A stretch of DNA of 42,159 nt from assembly GCA_035463295.1 (NCBI GenBank), contig DATHTK010000009.1:1-42159 (forward strand). The letters are read 5' to 3'. The notes under the pieces are model-generated. The model made no database searches. It saw only the letters and a list, made by a program, of their open reading frames with translations, and was not told where the DNA came from. Origin of the DNA: DATHTK01 sp035463295 (GTDB lineage: Bacteria > Actinomycetota > Rubrobacteria > Rubrobacterales > Rubrobacteraceae). Position numbers and translations under genes: made by a program. Below are positions 14,380-21,486 of the stretch, one piece after another. How positions within the stretch are numbered: position 1 is the first letter of the stretch; every line of letters begins with the position of its first letter.

Positions 14380-15711
14380 CTACAAGACCGGCAGGTACTT
14401 CTGTATTTCGTAGGGCGTCACCTGGACGCGGTAATCCTCGAACTCCGCCCGCTTGAGCTCCAGGAGCCTTGTGAAGGTGTGCTCGCCAAGGGCCTTGTAG
14501 AGGAGCTCCGAGTTCTCGGCCTCCTGGATCGCCTCGCCGAGGTCGGACGGGAGGCTCTGGATGCCGAGCTTCTCCCTCTCCTCGTGCGAGAGGTGGTAGA
14601 GGTTGCGCTCCATCGGCTCCGGCAGCTCGTAGCCCTTCTCGATCCCTTCGAGCCCCGCGTGCAACAGCGCGGCGAAGCACAGGTAGATGTTCGCCGAGGG
14701 GTCGGGGCAGCGGAGCTCGGCCCTCGTGGCTTTCTCTTTGCCCGGGTGGTAGAGCGGCACCCGCACCAGCGCCGAGCGGTTGCGCCGGCTCCAGGCGATG
14801 TAGACCGGGGCCTCGTAGCCCGGCACAAGCCGCTTGTACGAGTTCACGAACTGGGCGAAGATGATGCTGATCTCCCGCGCATGCCTCAGCTGCCCGGCGA
14901 TGAAGTGCTTCGCCGTGTCCGAGAGGTAGTACTGGTCGTTCGTGTCGAAGAAGGCGTTGCTGTCGCCCGAGAAGAGGCTCTGGTGGGTGTGCATGCCCGA
15001 GCCGTTCTGGTCCCTCAGGGGCTTGGGCATAAAGGTCGCGTAGACCCCGTGCTTGGTGGCGATCTCCTTGACGACCGTCTTGTAGGTCATCACCTTGTCG
15101 GCCATCGTGAGGGCGTCGTCGAAGCGCAAATCGATCTCGTGCTGGCTGATGCCGACCTCATGGTGCGAGTACTCGACGTCGATCCCGAAGTCCTGCAGCG
15201 ACATGACCGTCTCACGCCTAAGAGCCGTAGCGGCGTCCAGGGTGGTCAGGTCGAAGTAGCCGCCGTAGTCGAGGGGCTCAGTGCCGGCGGAGTCCTTGAA
15301 GTAGAAGAACTCGAGCTCCGGACCACAGAAGAAGTTGTCGAAGCCCATCTCGCCGGCCCGCTCGAGGGCGCGCCTCAAGATGTGGCGCGGGTCGCCGACG
15401 TAGGGGTCGCCGTCCGGGGTCCGGACGTCGCAGATCATGCGCGCCGTCGGGGCCTCCTGAGGGCTCCAGGGAATCGTCTTGAACGTCGTCGGGTCGGGCA
15501 TGGCGATCATGTCCGACTCCTCGATATCCTGGTAGCCGGTGATCGAGGACCCGTCGAAACCCATGCCCCCGTCGAGGGCGTCCTCGAGCTCGTCGGCGGT
15601 GATGGCGAAGCTCTTGAGCGTCCCCAGGATGTCGGTGAACCACAGCCGGATGAACTTGACGTTCTTCTCTCGTGCCTGGGCTAGTACTTCTTCTCGGCCA
15701 AGGGTAGCCAA
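14380..15711 (-). CDS. glnA: Glutamine synthetase type I (alpha-like)
   Basis: ATP-dependent synthesis of glutamine from glutamate and ammonia. The 443-residue protein has the beta-grasp N-terminus (FIRLWFTDILGTLKSF), MGFDGSSITGY, the glutamate-binding NGSGMHTHQSLF and the ATP-region KEKATRAELRCPDPSANIYL. Length is that of GSI-alpha. The region around the classical adenylylation tyrosine reads NLYHLS rather than NLYDLPP of GSI-beta, so regulation by adenylylation is unlikely. The TTG start at 15711 is fixed by a GGAGG site about 6 nt upstream. A 42-bp imperfect inverted repeat covers the likely promoter. Nearby nitrogen-regulation genes are absent. Confidence 0.95.
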   Translation of the reverse strand: MATLGREEVLAQAREKNVKFIRLWFTDILGTLKSFAITADELEDALDGGMGFDGSSITGYQDIEESDMIAMPDPTTFKTIPWSPQEAPTARMICDVRTPDGDPYVGDPRHILRRALERAGEMGFDNFFCGPELEFFYFKDSAGTEPLDYGGYFDLTTLDAATALRRETVMSLQDFGIDVEYSHHEVGISQHEIDLRFDDALTMADKVMTYKTVVKEIATKHGVYATFMPKPLRDQNGSGMHTHQSLFSGDSNAFFDTNDQYYLSDTAKHFIAGQLRHAREISIIFAQFVNSYKRLVPGYEAPVYIAWSRRNRSALVRVPLYHPGKEKATRAELRCPDPSANIYLCFAALLHAGLEGIEKGYELPEPMERNLYHLSHEEREKLGIQSLPSDLGEAIQEAENSELLYKALGEHTFTRLLELKRAEFEDYRVQVTPYEIQKYLPVL

Positions 15712-15767
15712 ACTTGCCTCCTGTCTCTCCGTTTACGACGCCCCTAGAAAGGGGTATTCTGACATCA

Positions 15768-15809
15768 CGGGCCATGATATGAGCGTGTAGCTCAAATGCA
15801 TATGGCCCG
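15768..15809. promoter_or_regulatory. Imperfect inverted repeat over the likely glnA promoter
   Basis: Outer arms CGGGCCAT / ATGGCCCG (8 bp, perfect) and inner arms TGAGC / GCTCA (5 bp) surround a GTGTA centre. A minus-strand TATCAT (15774-15779) lies inside the left arm, about 60 nt before the glnA start. It may be an operator or a leader stem-loop. Confidence 0.5.
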
Positions 15810-15932
15810 TGGTACAAGCCAGGCAAGGCGAACTGGCTCGATCGTGGGCCGAATGTACAAACATCGCACCCCGCGACGCCCCTCGCGGGGCTCCGAAACC
15901 CTCGACGCGGGGCGCACGGCCGTCCGGCGGGG

Positions 15933-15938
15933 TAGAAT
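15933..15938 (+). promoter_or_regulatory. Candidate -10 box (TAGAAT) for the 15998 membrane protein gene
   Basis: TAGAAT lies 59 nt before the ATG, leaving a leader with an AAGGGGGAGAT ribosome site just before the start, unlike the leaderless genes in this window. Confidence 0.45.
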
Positions 15939-15997
15939 CCGTGGCGACGCGGGCCGCCCGCATGCCGGCCGGCGATCACGTGAATAAAGGGGGAGAT

Positions 15998-16846
15998 ATG
16001 ACAGATAAACCGGAAGACCGCCCGGAGGAGCGCCGCAGGACCGGCCCCCTGGGTGACTCGGCGGACGAGGATCAGACCCGGCGAGCGCCCTCCGGAGAGC
16101 CCGCCTCGGAGCAGACGCGCCGGGTCCCAAACCCGCCCCCTGGGGCGAACGAGCGCTCGGACGCGCAGGAGACGCAACGCGTCCCCCAGCGGGGAATATC
16201 CGACGAGCCCGCAGACAAGGAGACCCGCGTGATCCGGACGCCCCCGGGCGCGGGAGCCCGCGGCGATACCGCCGAGGCCACAGCGTATCCGAGGGGTTAC
16301 TTCGAGGCCGCCGAGGAGCGCGAGGACCGGCTGCGCGACATGTACGGCGGCGTGGACTGGCTCGCGAGCTTCCTCGGGTTCGTGTTCGTCGTCGTCCTCG
16401 GCGCGCTCTTCTCGCTCGTTGCCGGCCTCGTGCTCGGACCCCTGGGCTTCTCGCTGGACCTCGACGGCGGTGATATCGGGGCCGCTATTATCACCGGCCT
16501 CGTCCTCCTGGCCGTGCTGATCTTCCTCGCCTACTTCTTCGGAGGGTACGTCGCCGGACGCCTCGCCCGCTTCGATGGCGGCCGTAACGGGGCGATGTTG
16601 CTCCTGTGGAGCTTTATAGCCGTCGCCCTGCTCGTCCTCGCCGGCGGCGTCTTCGGCGGTTTCCTGCCAGCAGGCTTCTCCGAAACGATTCAAGACAACG
16701 TGCTCTCTACGATAGGCAGCATCTCGCAGCTCGGGCTGGTAGGGGTGGCCGTGGCGGTGGGTGCTCTACTGGCGGCGCTGCTCGGGGGTGTACTCGGGGG
16801 TCGGCTCGGCAGCCGGTATCACGCGGAGATAGACCGGACGACCTGA
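15998..16846 (+). CDS. Four-helix membrane protein with disordered Thr-motif N-terminal tail
   Basis: A 282-residue protein of no family I can name. Residues 1-110 are hydrophilic and likely disordered, with repeated threonine motifs: DQTRRAP, EQTRRVP, ETQRVP and ETRVIRTP, spaced about 15-25 residues. These resemble threonine phospho-sites used by Ser/Thr kinases and FHA domains in Actinobacteria, though no kinase is encoded here. The rest holds about four hydrophobic helices in two pairs (FLGFVFVVVLGALFSLVAGL; AAIITGLVLLAVLIFLAYFF; two more after residue 200) with glycine-rich turns. The start is set by the GGGGGAGAT ribosome site. Confidence 0.75.
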   Translation: MTDKPEDRPEERRRTGPLGDSADEDQTRRAPSGEPASEQTRRVPNPPPGANERSDAQETQRVPQRGISDEPADKETRVIRTPPGAGARGDTAEATAYPRGYFEAAEEREDRLRDMYGGVDWLASFLGFVFVVVLGALFSLVAGLVLGPLGFSLDLDGGDIGAAIITGLVLLAVLIFLAYFFGGYVAGRLARFDGGRNGAMLLLWSFIAVALLVLAGGVFGGFLPAGFSETIQDNVLSTIGSISQLGLVGVAVAVGALLAALLGGVLGGRLGSRYHAEIDRTT

Positions 16847-16873
16847 ACGGGCTACGGTGCTCGGTCGTGGCGG

Positions 16874-16879
16874 TATAGG
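16874..16879 (+). promoter_or_regulatory. -10 box TATAGG, 7 nt before the topoisomerase start
   Basis: TATAGG ends 7 nt before the ATG at 16887, matching the leaderless spacing seen at five other genes here, but the last base departs from TANNNT. Confidence 0.35.
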
Positions 16880-16886
16880 CTGACCC

Positions 16887-17921
16887 ATGGCCGAACACGT
16901 GCTTTTCAGGACCGGGATCCGGCGCCTCGGAACAAGAGAGAAGGGGTTCTTCTACCGCTACCCGGGTACGGGGGAGACCGTGCGCGAGGAGCGGGTTCTC
17001 GCGCGCATCGAGAACCTGAAAGTGCCGCCGGCGTGGGAGGAGGCGCGCATAGCTCGGAGTCCTTCCGCCAAAGTGCAGGCGCTTGGCTACGACTCGGCGG
17101 GGAGGGTGCAGTACCTGTACCACCCGAAGTACCGGGAGCGCAAGGAGCGCGAGAAGTTCGAGCGCATTTTGCGCGTCTCCGAAGTGCTCCCGCGGATGCG
17201 GCGCACCACGAGCGAGCATCTGAGGCGTGAGGGGCTGGATCGGGAGAAAGTGCTGGCGGGAATGACCCGCCTCATGAACGCCGCGTACTTCCGCGTCGGT
17301 GACGAGCGCTACGCCAGAAAGAACAAGACGTACGGCATAGCCACCCTCCGGCGCAAGCACCTGCGCATCGAGGGTGACAGCATGATCTTCGAGTACACCG
17401 GCAAGTGGGGCAAGCACCAGCGCAAATGCGTCACCGACGCGAGGTTAAGAGAGGTCGTCGAAGAGTGCGCCGCGCTTCCGGGGTACGAGATCTTCAAGTA
17501 CCGCGATCCGGGTGGGGAGATCCGGGACGTCAAGGCGCGCGACCTCAACGCCTACGTCAAGGAGGTCGTGGGCGAGGAGTTCACGCCCAAGGACTTCCGT
17601 ACCTGGGCGGGGACCCTGATCGCCGCCGTCAAGCTAGCCGAGCTCGGTGCCACGGAGGACCTCGAGCGCGCGGAGCAGAACGTGCTCGCGGCCGTAGACG
17701 ACGTGGCCACGAGGCTCGGGAACACGCGCGACATCGCCCGCGCCTCGTACATCAGCCCCCGCCTTATCGACCACTACCTCGAGGGGTCCGTGATCGCCTA
17801 CTACGGAGAGTTGCTCGAAGAGGCCATAGTCGCCGAGCAGGGCGAGCTGACCGAGGGCGAGAAGGCGCTACTGGAGCTGCTCAACAAGAAACTCCGCCGC
17901 GAGCTCAGCAAGGCCGCTTGA
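16887..17921 (+). CDS. DNA topoisomerase IB (poxvirus/bacterial type)
   Basis: A 344-residue enzyme that relaxes supercoils through a 3'-phosphotyrosyl intermediate. The N-terminal domain contains VPPAWEEARIARSPSAKVQALGYDSAGRVQYLYHP, the standard bacterial TopIB opening. The catalytic domain carries YGIATLRRKHL, the lysine loop EYTGKWGK, the arginine in TPKDFRTW and the catalytic tyrosine Y288 in ARASYISP. It is full length. Bacterial TopIB genes are patchily distributed. The gene is followed 37 nt later by a 44-residue basic ORF on the same strand. Confidence 0.94.
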   Translation: MAEHVLFRTGIRRLGTREKGFFYRYPGTGETVREERVLARIENLKVPPAWEEARIARSPSAKVQALGYDSAGRVQYLYHPKYRERKEREKFERILRVSEVLPRMRRTTSEHLRREGLDREKVLAGMTRLMNAAYFRVGDERYARKNKTYGIATLRRKHLRIEGDSMIFEYTGKWGKHQRKCVTDARLREVVEECAALPGYEIFKYRDPGGEIRDVKARDLNAYVKEVVGEEFTPKDFRTWAGTLIAAVKLAELGATEDLERAEQNVLAAVDDVATRLGNTRDIARASYISPRLIDHYLEGSVIAYYGELLEEAIVAEQGELTEGEKALLELLNKKLRRELSKAA

Positions 17922-17958
17922 GAGCGGGCCGCCGGAACTCGAACCGAAAGGACGACCC

Positions 17959-18093
17959 GTGGACAAGACCCAGATAGCGCTGAAAGTGCTCCAGAGCAAG
18001 AGGGCACGGCAGGTGACCGTAAAGGCTCTCAAGAACGAGAGGGTGCGGAAGGTGGTTGTGAAGCAGGTCTCCCGCCTCCTTCTCGGCAAATAA
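17959..18093 (+). CDS. Small basic 44-residue protein, unknown
   Basis: GTG start with CGAAAGGAC about 7 nt upstream and a TAA stop. The product is 44 residues, strongly basic (about 15 Lys and Arg), without cysteine or a clear membrane helix. It has a repeating amphipathic look (ALKVLQSKRARQ, ALKNERVRK). It lies 37 nt downstream of the topoisomerase IB gene, so it may be cotranscribed; a nucleic-acid-binding role is a guess. Too short to be certain it is translated. Confidence 0.42.
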   Translation: MDKTQIALKVLQSKRARQVTVKALKNERVRKVVVKQVSRLLLGK

Positions 18094-18128
18094 AGCCCGT
18101 TCGAAGGTCGGAGTCCGAGCCGGGCTCC

Positions 18129-19268
18129 CTAGCCGCCGTCGACAGAGAGCTCGGTCCTCTCGGCCACGTCGCGCGCTACCTCCAGCGTCGAGTTCGTTTC
18201 GCGCCAGACCTCGAGCTGGCGGACCGACTCGGTCGGTTCGGTGAGGAGGTGTGGTAGTCCGGAGAGGTCCCGGTCTGTGTTGTCTTCCAGGCGCTCGAAG
18301 AGCTCCTCGACGGCGCGCCGGGTCTCGACCCCCTGGTGGGTATCGTGGTCCCCGAACTCGCCGCCCATGCCGTAGCGCTGGGCGCTCCACTTATTCTCCT
18401 CTATCTCGCGGCTCGGGCGAATAGGTTTCAGGTCGCCGGACTCGTACTCGCGGGAGAGAAGGTCGCACACTGCCGCGGTCAGCGAGATCAGGGCCCCGCT
18501 GCGCGCCGGGTCGGTCTGGGCGTCGAAGACCCTCACCTCGATAGTGCCGAGGCCCGGGTGTGGCCGGACGTCCCACCAGATCTCTCCGAGGGTATCTATC
18601 GCGCCGGAGCGCCGCGCGAAGTCCACGTACTTCGCGTAGTTCTCCCACGACCCCAGAGGCTCGGGCAGCCCGGCGCGGTGGATCGAGCGCGAGAAGATGA
18701 GGACGCGGACGGAGTGCATGTCGGTGTTCTCTCCCTGCCAGAAGGGCGAGTTGGCCGAGAGGGCGAGGAAGTGGGGGACGTACTCTCGCAGCCGGTCGAA
18801 GAGGTAGACGGCCTTCTCGCGGCCCTTTACGGCGTAGTGGACGTGCAGAGAGAAGGTGTTGTTGCGTCGGATCAGCCACCCCAGCTTCCTCTTGAGGCGC
18901 TGGTAGTGGGGCTTGTCGATGATCTCCTGCTCGCGCCAGTCCCCGGTGGGGTGGGTGCCGCTGGTCCCGAGCCGGCGACCGAGCGTCTCGGCGTGCGCTA
19001 GCAGGTCCCTCCTGCGCGCGATGATGTCGGCTACGACCCCGCCCGGTCCAGGGTGCACGCCGGTGTTCGACTCTATCTCGCAGTCGATGAGTTCTCCGGA
19101 GAAGCGATCCGCCGGCTCCGCCTCGAGTATCCGCTGCGCCCCGCCCGCGAGCTTGAGGGTCCGCGGGTCGGCGAGCCAGAGCTCCTCCTCGGCGCCCATA
19201 GTGCCCTCGGGAGCGCCGGTCTCGAAGGCATCTTCGGGAATGAGGGAAGGCTTCTCGGCGGTGCTCAA
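18129..19268 (-). CDS. Carboxylate-amine ligase of the GCS2/YbdK family (glutamate-cysteine ligase-like)
   Basis: About 379 residues of the GCS2 fold. Motifs include TMGAEEELWL, the IESNTGVHPGPG region, SGTHPTGDW, NNTFSLHVHYAV, HFLALSANSPFW and GTIEVRVFDAQTDP, all typical of YbdK-type ATP-dependent carboxylate-amine ligases. Members make gamma-glutamyl-cysteine weakly or join other substrates, so the true product is uncertain. I prefer TTG 19268 with GGAGGAG just upstream; GTG 19280 in the same frame lacks a ribosome site and has no -10 at leaderless spacing. It stands alone, convergent with the small basic ORF. Confidence 0.88.
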   Translation of the reverse strand: MSTAEKPSLIPEDAFETGAPEGTMGAEEELWLADPRTLKLAGGAQRILEAEPADRFSGELIDCEIESNTGVHPGPGGVVADIIARRRDLLAHAETLGRRLGTSGTHPTGDWREQEIIDKPHYQRLKRKLGWLIRRNNTFSLHVHYAVKGREKAVYLFDRLREYVPHFLALSANSPFWQGENTDMHSVRVLIFSRSIHRAGLPEPLGSWENYAKYVDFARRSGAIDTLGEIWWDVRPHPGLGTIEVRVFDAQTDPARSGALISLTAAVCDLLSREYESGDLKPIRPSREIEENKWSAQRYGMGGEFGDHDTHQGVETRRAVEELFERLEDNTDRDLSGLPHLLTEPTESVRQLEVWRETNSTLEVARDVAERTELSVDGG

Positions 19269-19415
19269 GTTCTCCTCCACATGTTATCGCTCCGGCGAAC
19301 CGTTCCGTTCGCACCGGGATGTATATTACCCGCTTATCCCGCGGCGTCATCCGTGGGTGCGAGGAGACCCGGACTGCGGAAAGAGAGAAGACCGGGTGGG
19401 CGTTCAGGAGGGGGG

Positions 19416-19453
19416 TAATAGGTCGCCGGTCCCGGTCTTTAATAGGTCGCCGG
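19416..19453 (+). repeat. Two copies of TAATAGGTCGCCGG, 24 nt apart
   Basis: Exact 14-bp direct copies at 19416-19429 and 19440-19453, with period 24 nt, a little over two helical turns. The spacing suits two binding sites of one regulator, or the copies may be a short duplication. Two copies are too few for an array. Confidence 0.7.
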
Positions 19454-19611
19454 GCTTCGATTCCATAGGGGCGCGGAAGTCTGTACCCGGTCTGAGAGAT
19501 ACTATAGGTGCGCGTAGCGACCGATACATCGTCAAAATGAGTGGTCTTTCTCTACTCCATTTGGGCTAGGACCTCCCGCGAGCCGGGGGCGGTCGGGCCG
19601 TGTGGGAAGGA

Positions 19612-19617
19612 TAGAAT
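19612..19617 (+). promoter_or_regulatory. -10 box TAGAAT upstream of the CitG-like cluster
   Basis: TAGAAT 33 nt before the small ORF at 19651 and about 170 nt before the CitG-like gene; the first promoter-like box of the cluster. Confidence 0.45.
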
Positions 19618-19650
19618 GAAGCCGCTGCGCTCTCGACGGGAGGTGGAATC

Positions 19651-19785
19651 GTGATGGTGGAGGCGTGGGACAAGAGAGGCGGGTTCGCCCTCGCCCCGGG
19701 CAGACGGCGCCGGACGCGGGAGTCCGACCCGGCCGCGTTCGGCGGGGGTCGGCGCCCGGCACGGGCGGACATCGCGCGGTGGTAG
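19651..19785 (+). CDS. Possible 44-residue leader ORF before the CitG-like gene
   Basis: GTG at 19651 (or ATG at 19654) follows a strong GGGAGGTGG ribosome site and a TAGAAT box 33 nt upstream. The product is basic and rich in Arg, Gly and Pro (PGRRRRTRESDP), with no recognised domain. The TAG stop is one base before the next gene's ATG at 19787. This geometry suggests a translationally coupled leader, but the composition is what high-GC sequence gives by chance in this frame. Confidence 0.3.
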   Translation: MMVEAWDKRGGFALAPGRRRRTRESDPAAFGGGRRPARADIARW

Positions 19786-19786
19786 G

Positions 19787-20680
19787 ATGGAGCGTCCGCA
19801 CAGAGCGCCCGTTCCGGAAGGTCTCGTCGGCGCGTGTGGGGTGACCGCGCTGACCCTCGTGTACAGCGCCCCGACACCGGGCGCCGGCTCCCGATACGTC
19901 GACGGGCGCGTAGCCCACGAGGCGCGCGTGCTCTCCGCAGTCCCGGTCCGCGAGGCTCTCGCCGAGGCGGGCGACCGGGGCGTGGGACAGACGGTGTATG
20001 GGGCGACGCTCGCGTCCCTAGACCTCGCCGGCTTCGCCGACCCGCGCGCCGTCGGGTACCTGGCGCCGCTCGCCCGCGCAGCGCTGCTGGGATATTCTCA
20101 CGCGCGCGTTCTCGCGCGCCTCGAGCACGACGACATAGCGCCCTTCGCGCGGGCGCTCGGGGCTGCGGGGGAGGGCGGACAGCTCGCGGGCACCCTCTCC
20201 TACGCGCTCGGTGTCGGCAAAGAGGCGACGCTCCGGGACGTCATGCGCTTCGCGGCGGACCGCGATCCGCTGGCGCGGGAGTACGCTCGCAACTTCGAGG
20301 TAACGCGCGAGCTCGCCCGTCCCGCGCTGCTCTCCGCGCTCTCTCGCGCCGAGTCCGTCCGCGGGGCTCTCGTCCAGACCTATCTCGAGGTGCTCTCCGA
20401 GGTCCCCGACCTGGACGTAGCGGCCCGGGCCGGGAGTCGCGAGGCCGAGGACGTCTCGCGCATGGCAAACGGGGTTCTCAAGGCGGGCGGCGTACACTCG
20501 CGGCGCGGTCTCGCAGGCGCCGCCAACCTCGACGGCCTCCTGCGCTCCGACGCGCGTCTCGCGCCCACCGCCAGCGAGCCACCCGTCATCGCGGCCGCCT
20601 TTCTCGTGGCGCTCGAGTACGGCCCCGACGCCCTCAGCCACCGTCTGAGACCCGCCACCGGACACGACAGGGGCCGGTGA
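19787..20680 (+). CDS. CitG-like protein (triphosphoribosyl-dephospho-CoA synthase family), divergent
   Basis: A 297-residue all-helical protein. The opening (ALTLVYSAPTPGAGSR), VGQTVYGATLAS, LGYLAPLARAALLG and the segment FAADRDPLAREYARNFEVTREL follow the order of CitG/MdcB enzymes, which make the prosthetic-group precursor from ATP and dephospho-CoA. The usual KPGNV loop reads TPGAG here and the usual NPGTTAD region near the end reads LAPTASE, so key substrate contacts differ. No citrate or malonate decarboxylase genes are present. It heads a cluster with a CbiX-type chelatase and an Fe-S protein. The function is probably not classical CitG. Confidence 0.65.
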   Translation: MERPHRAPVPEGLVGACGVTALTLVYSAPTPGAGSRYVDGRVAHEARVLSAVPVREALAEAGDRGVGQTVYGATLASLDLAGFADPRAVGYLAPLARAALLGYSHARVLARLEHDDIAPFARALGAAGEGGQLAGTLSYALGVGKEATLRDVMRFAADRDPLAREYARNFEVTRELARPALLSALSRAESVRGALVQTYLEVLSEVPDLDVAARAGSREAEDVSRMANGVLKAGGVHSRRGLAGAANLDGLLRSDARLAPTASEPPVIAAAFLVALEYGPDALSHRLRPATGHDRGR

Positions 20681-20690
20681 GCCCTCCTGA

Positions 20691-20696
20691 TAGAAT
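20691..20696 (+). promoter_or_regulatory. Candidate -10 box (TAGAAT) before the chelatase gene
   Basis: TAGAAT lies 10 nt before an in-frame ATG (20707) and 40 nt before the ATG with the ribosome site (20737), so the chelatase may have its own promoter. Confidence 0.45.
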
Positions 20697-20736
20697 CAGG
20701 GAGACGATGCAGGATCCCGACAAGGAGGCCCGGCGC

Positions 20737-21486
20737 ATGAAGGCGCTCGTAATCGTGGGGCACGGCTCGCACCTCAATGAGGACTCCAGCCTGCCGGTCT
20801 ACGAACACGCGGAGCGCATCCGCCAGAGCGGCGAGTTCGACGAGGTCGTCGAGTGCTTCTGGAAAGAAGAGCCCTCGATGCGGCACGTCCTGGACCTCAT
20901 CGAGTCCGACGAGGTCTACGTGGTCCCGGCCTTTATCTCCGAGGGCTACTTCACCCAGCAGGTCATACCGAGGGAGCTCGGCCTCGACGGCCCGGTGACG
21001 AGGCGGGGCACGAAGGTCGTTCGGTACGCGGGCCCGCTCGGGACCTTCGAGGGGATGCCCGATGTAATCCTGGAGCGCGTCGAGGACCTCATGCGCGGCA
21101 AGGCGGTCTCGGGGAGCGTAGCGCTCGTCCTGCTCGGCCACGGCACCGATCTCAACAAGAACTCCGGGGGCGTCATCTACCTCAACGCCGGGCGCATAGA
21201 GGAGCGCGGCCTCTACGACGCCGTCGAAGTAGGGTTTCTCGACCAGGAGCCCGAGATCGGGGGCGTTGTAGAGCGCGTCGAGGCGGAGAACGTGATCCTG
21301 ATCCCCGTCTTTATCGCCGAAGGGTGGCACACGCGCGAGACGATCCCCGAGGACCTGAGTCTGAGCGGCGAGGTGACGGTGCGCGAGGACAAGACGATCT
21401 TCTACGGCGCGCCGGTCGGCACCCACCCGTCGATGGCGAACCTGATCTCCGCCCGCGCCCGCGAGACGGAGCAGCACCTTGTCTGA
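20737..21486 (+). CDS. CbiX/SirB-type sirohydrochlorin chelatase-like protein
   Basis: A 249-residue protein with two similar halves. Each begins with a chelatase histidine motif (VIVGHGSH near residue 5; LVLLGHGTD near residue 131). Each continues with a matching pair, VPAFISEGYFTQQVIP and IPVFIAEGWHTRETIP. Such proteins insert Co or Fe into sirohydrochlorin for cobalamin or siroheme. The ATG at 20737 is chosen for its AAGGAGG site and homology start; ATG 20707 is also in frame. The 3' end overlaps the next gene by 8 nt. In Deinococcus the CbiX and DR2241 domains are fused; here they are separate genes. Confidence 0.85.
   Translation: MKALVIVGHGSHLNEDSSLPVYEHAERIRQSGEFDEVVECFWKEEPSMRHVLDLIESDEVYVVPAFISEGYFTQQVIPRELGLDGPVTRRGTKVVRYAGPLGTFEGMPDVILERVEDLMRGKAVSGSVALVLLGHGTDLNKNSGGVIYLNAGRIEERGLYDAVEVGFLDQEPEIGGVVERVEAENVILIPVFIAEGWHTRETIPEDLSLSGEVTVREDKTIFYGAPVGTHPSMANLISARARETEQHLV

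Larger units (their letters stand above)
19269..19650. other. Gene-free stretch with a 14-bp direct repeat
   Basis: About 380 nt upstream of the GCS2 gene and the CitG-like cluster. It holds a minus-strand TAATAT (19324-19329), a possible -10 for the GCS2 gene; two copies of TAATAGGTCGCCGG; two further TAGG-containing near matches at about 19466 and 19504; and a plus-strand TAGAAT at 19612-19617. No coding frame is supported except the small ORF that starts at 19651. Confidence 0.6.

Noticed and set aside
14479..15684. 401-residue plus-strand open frame
   Set aside because: Exactly antisense to glnA with Val/Asp/Leu/Arg-rich, motif-free sequence.
15712..15997. Glutamine-type riboswitch before glnA
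   Set aside because: No known glutamine aptamer features; the dyad is better read as an operator or simple stem.
19416..19453. Direct repeats as a CRISPR array
   Set aside because: Only two 14-bp copies with a 10-nt gap, no cas genes.
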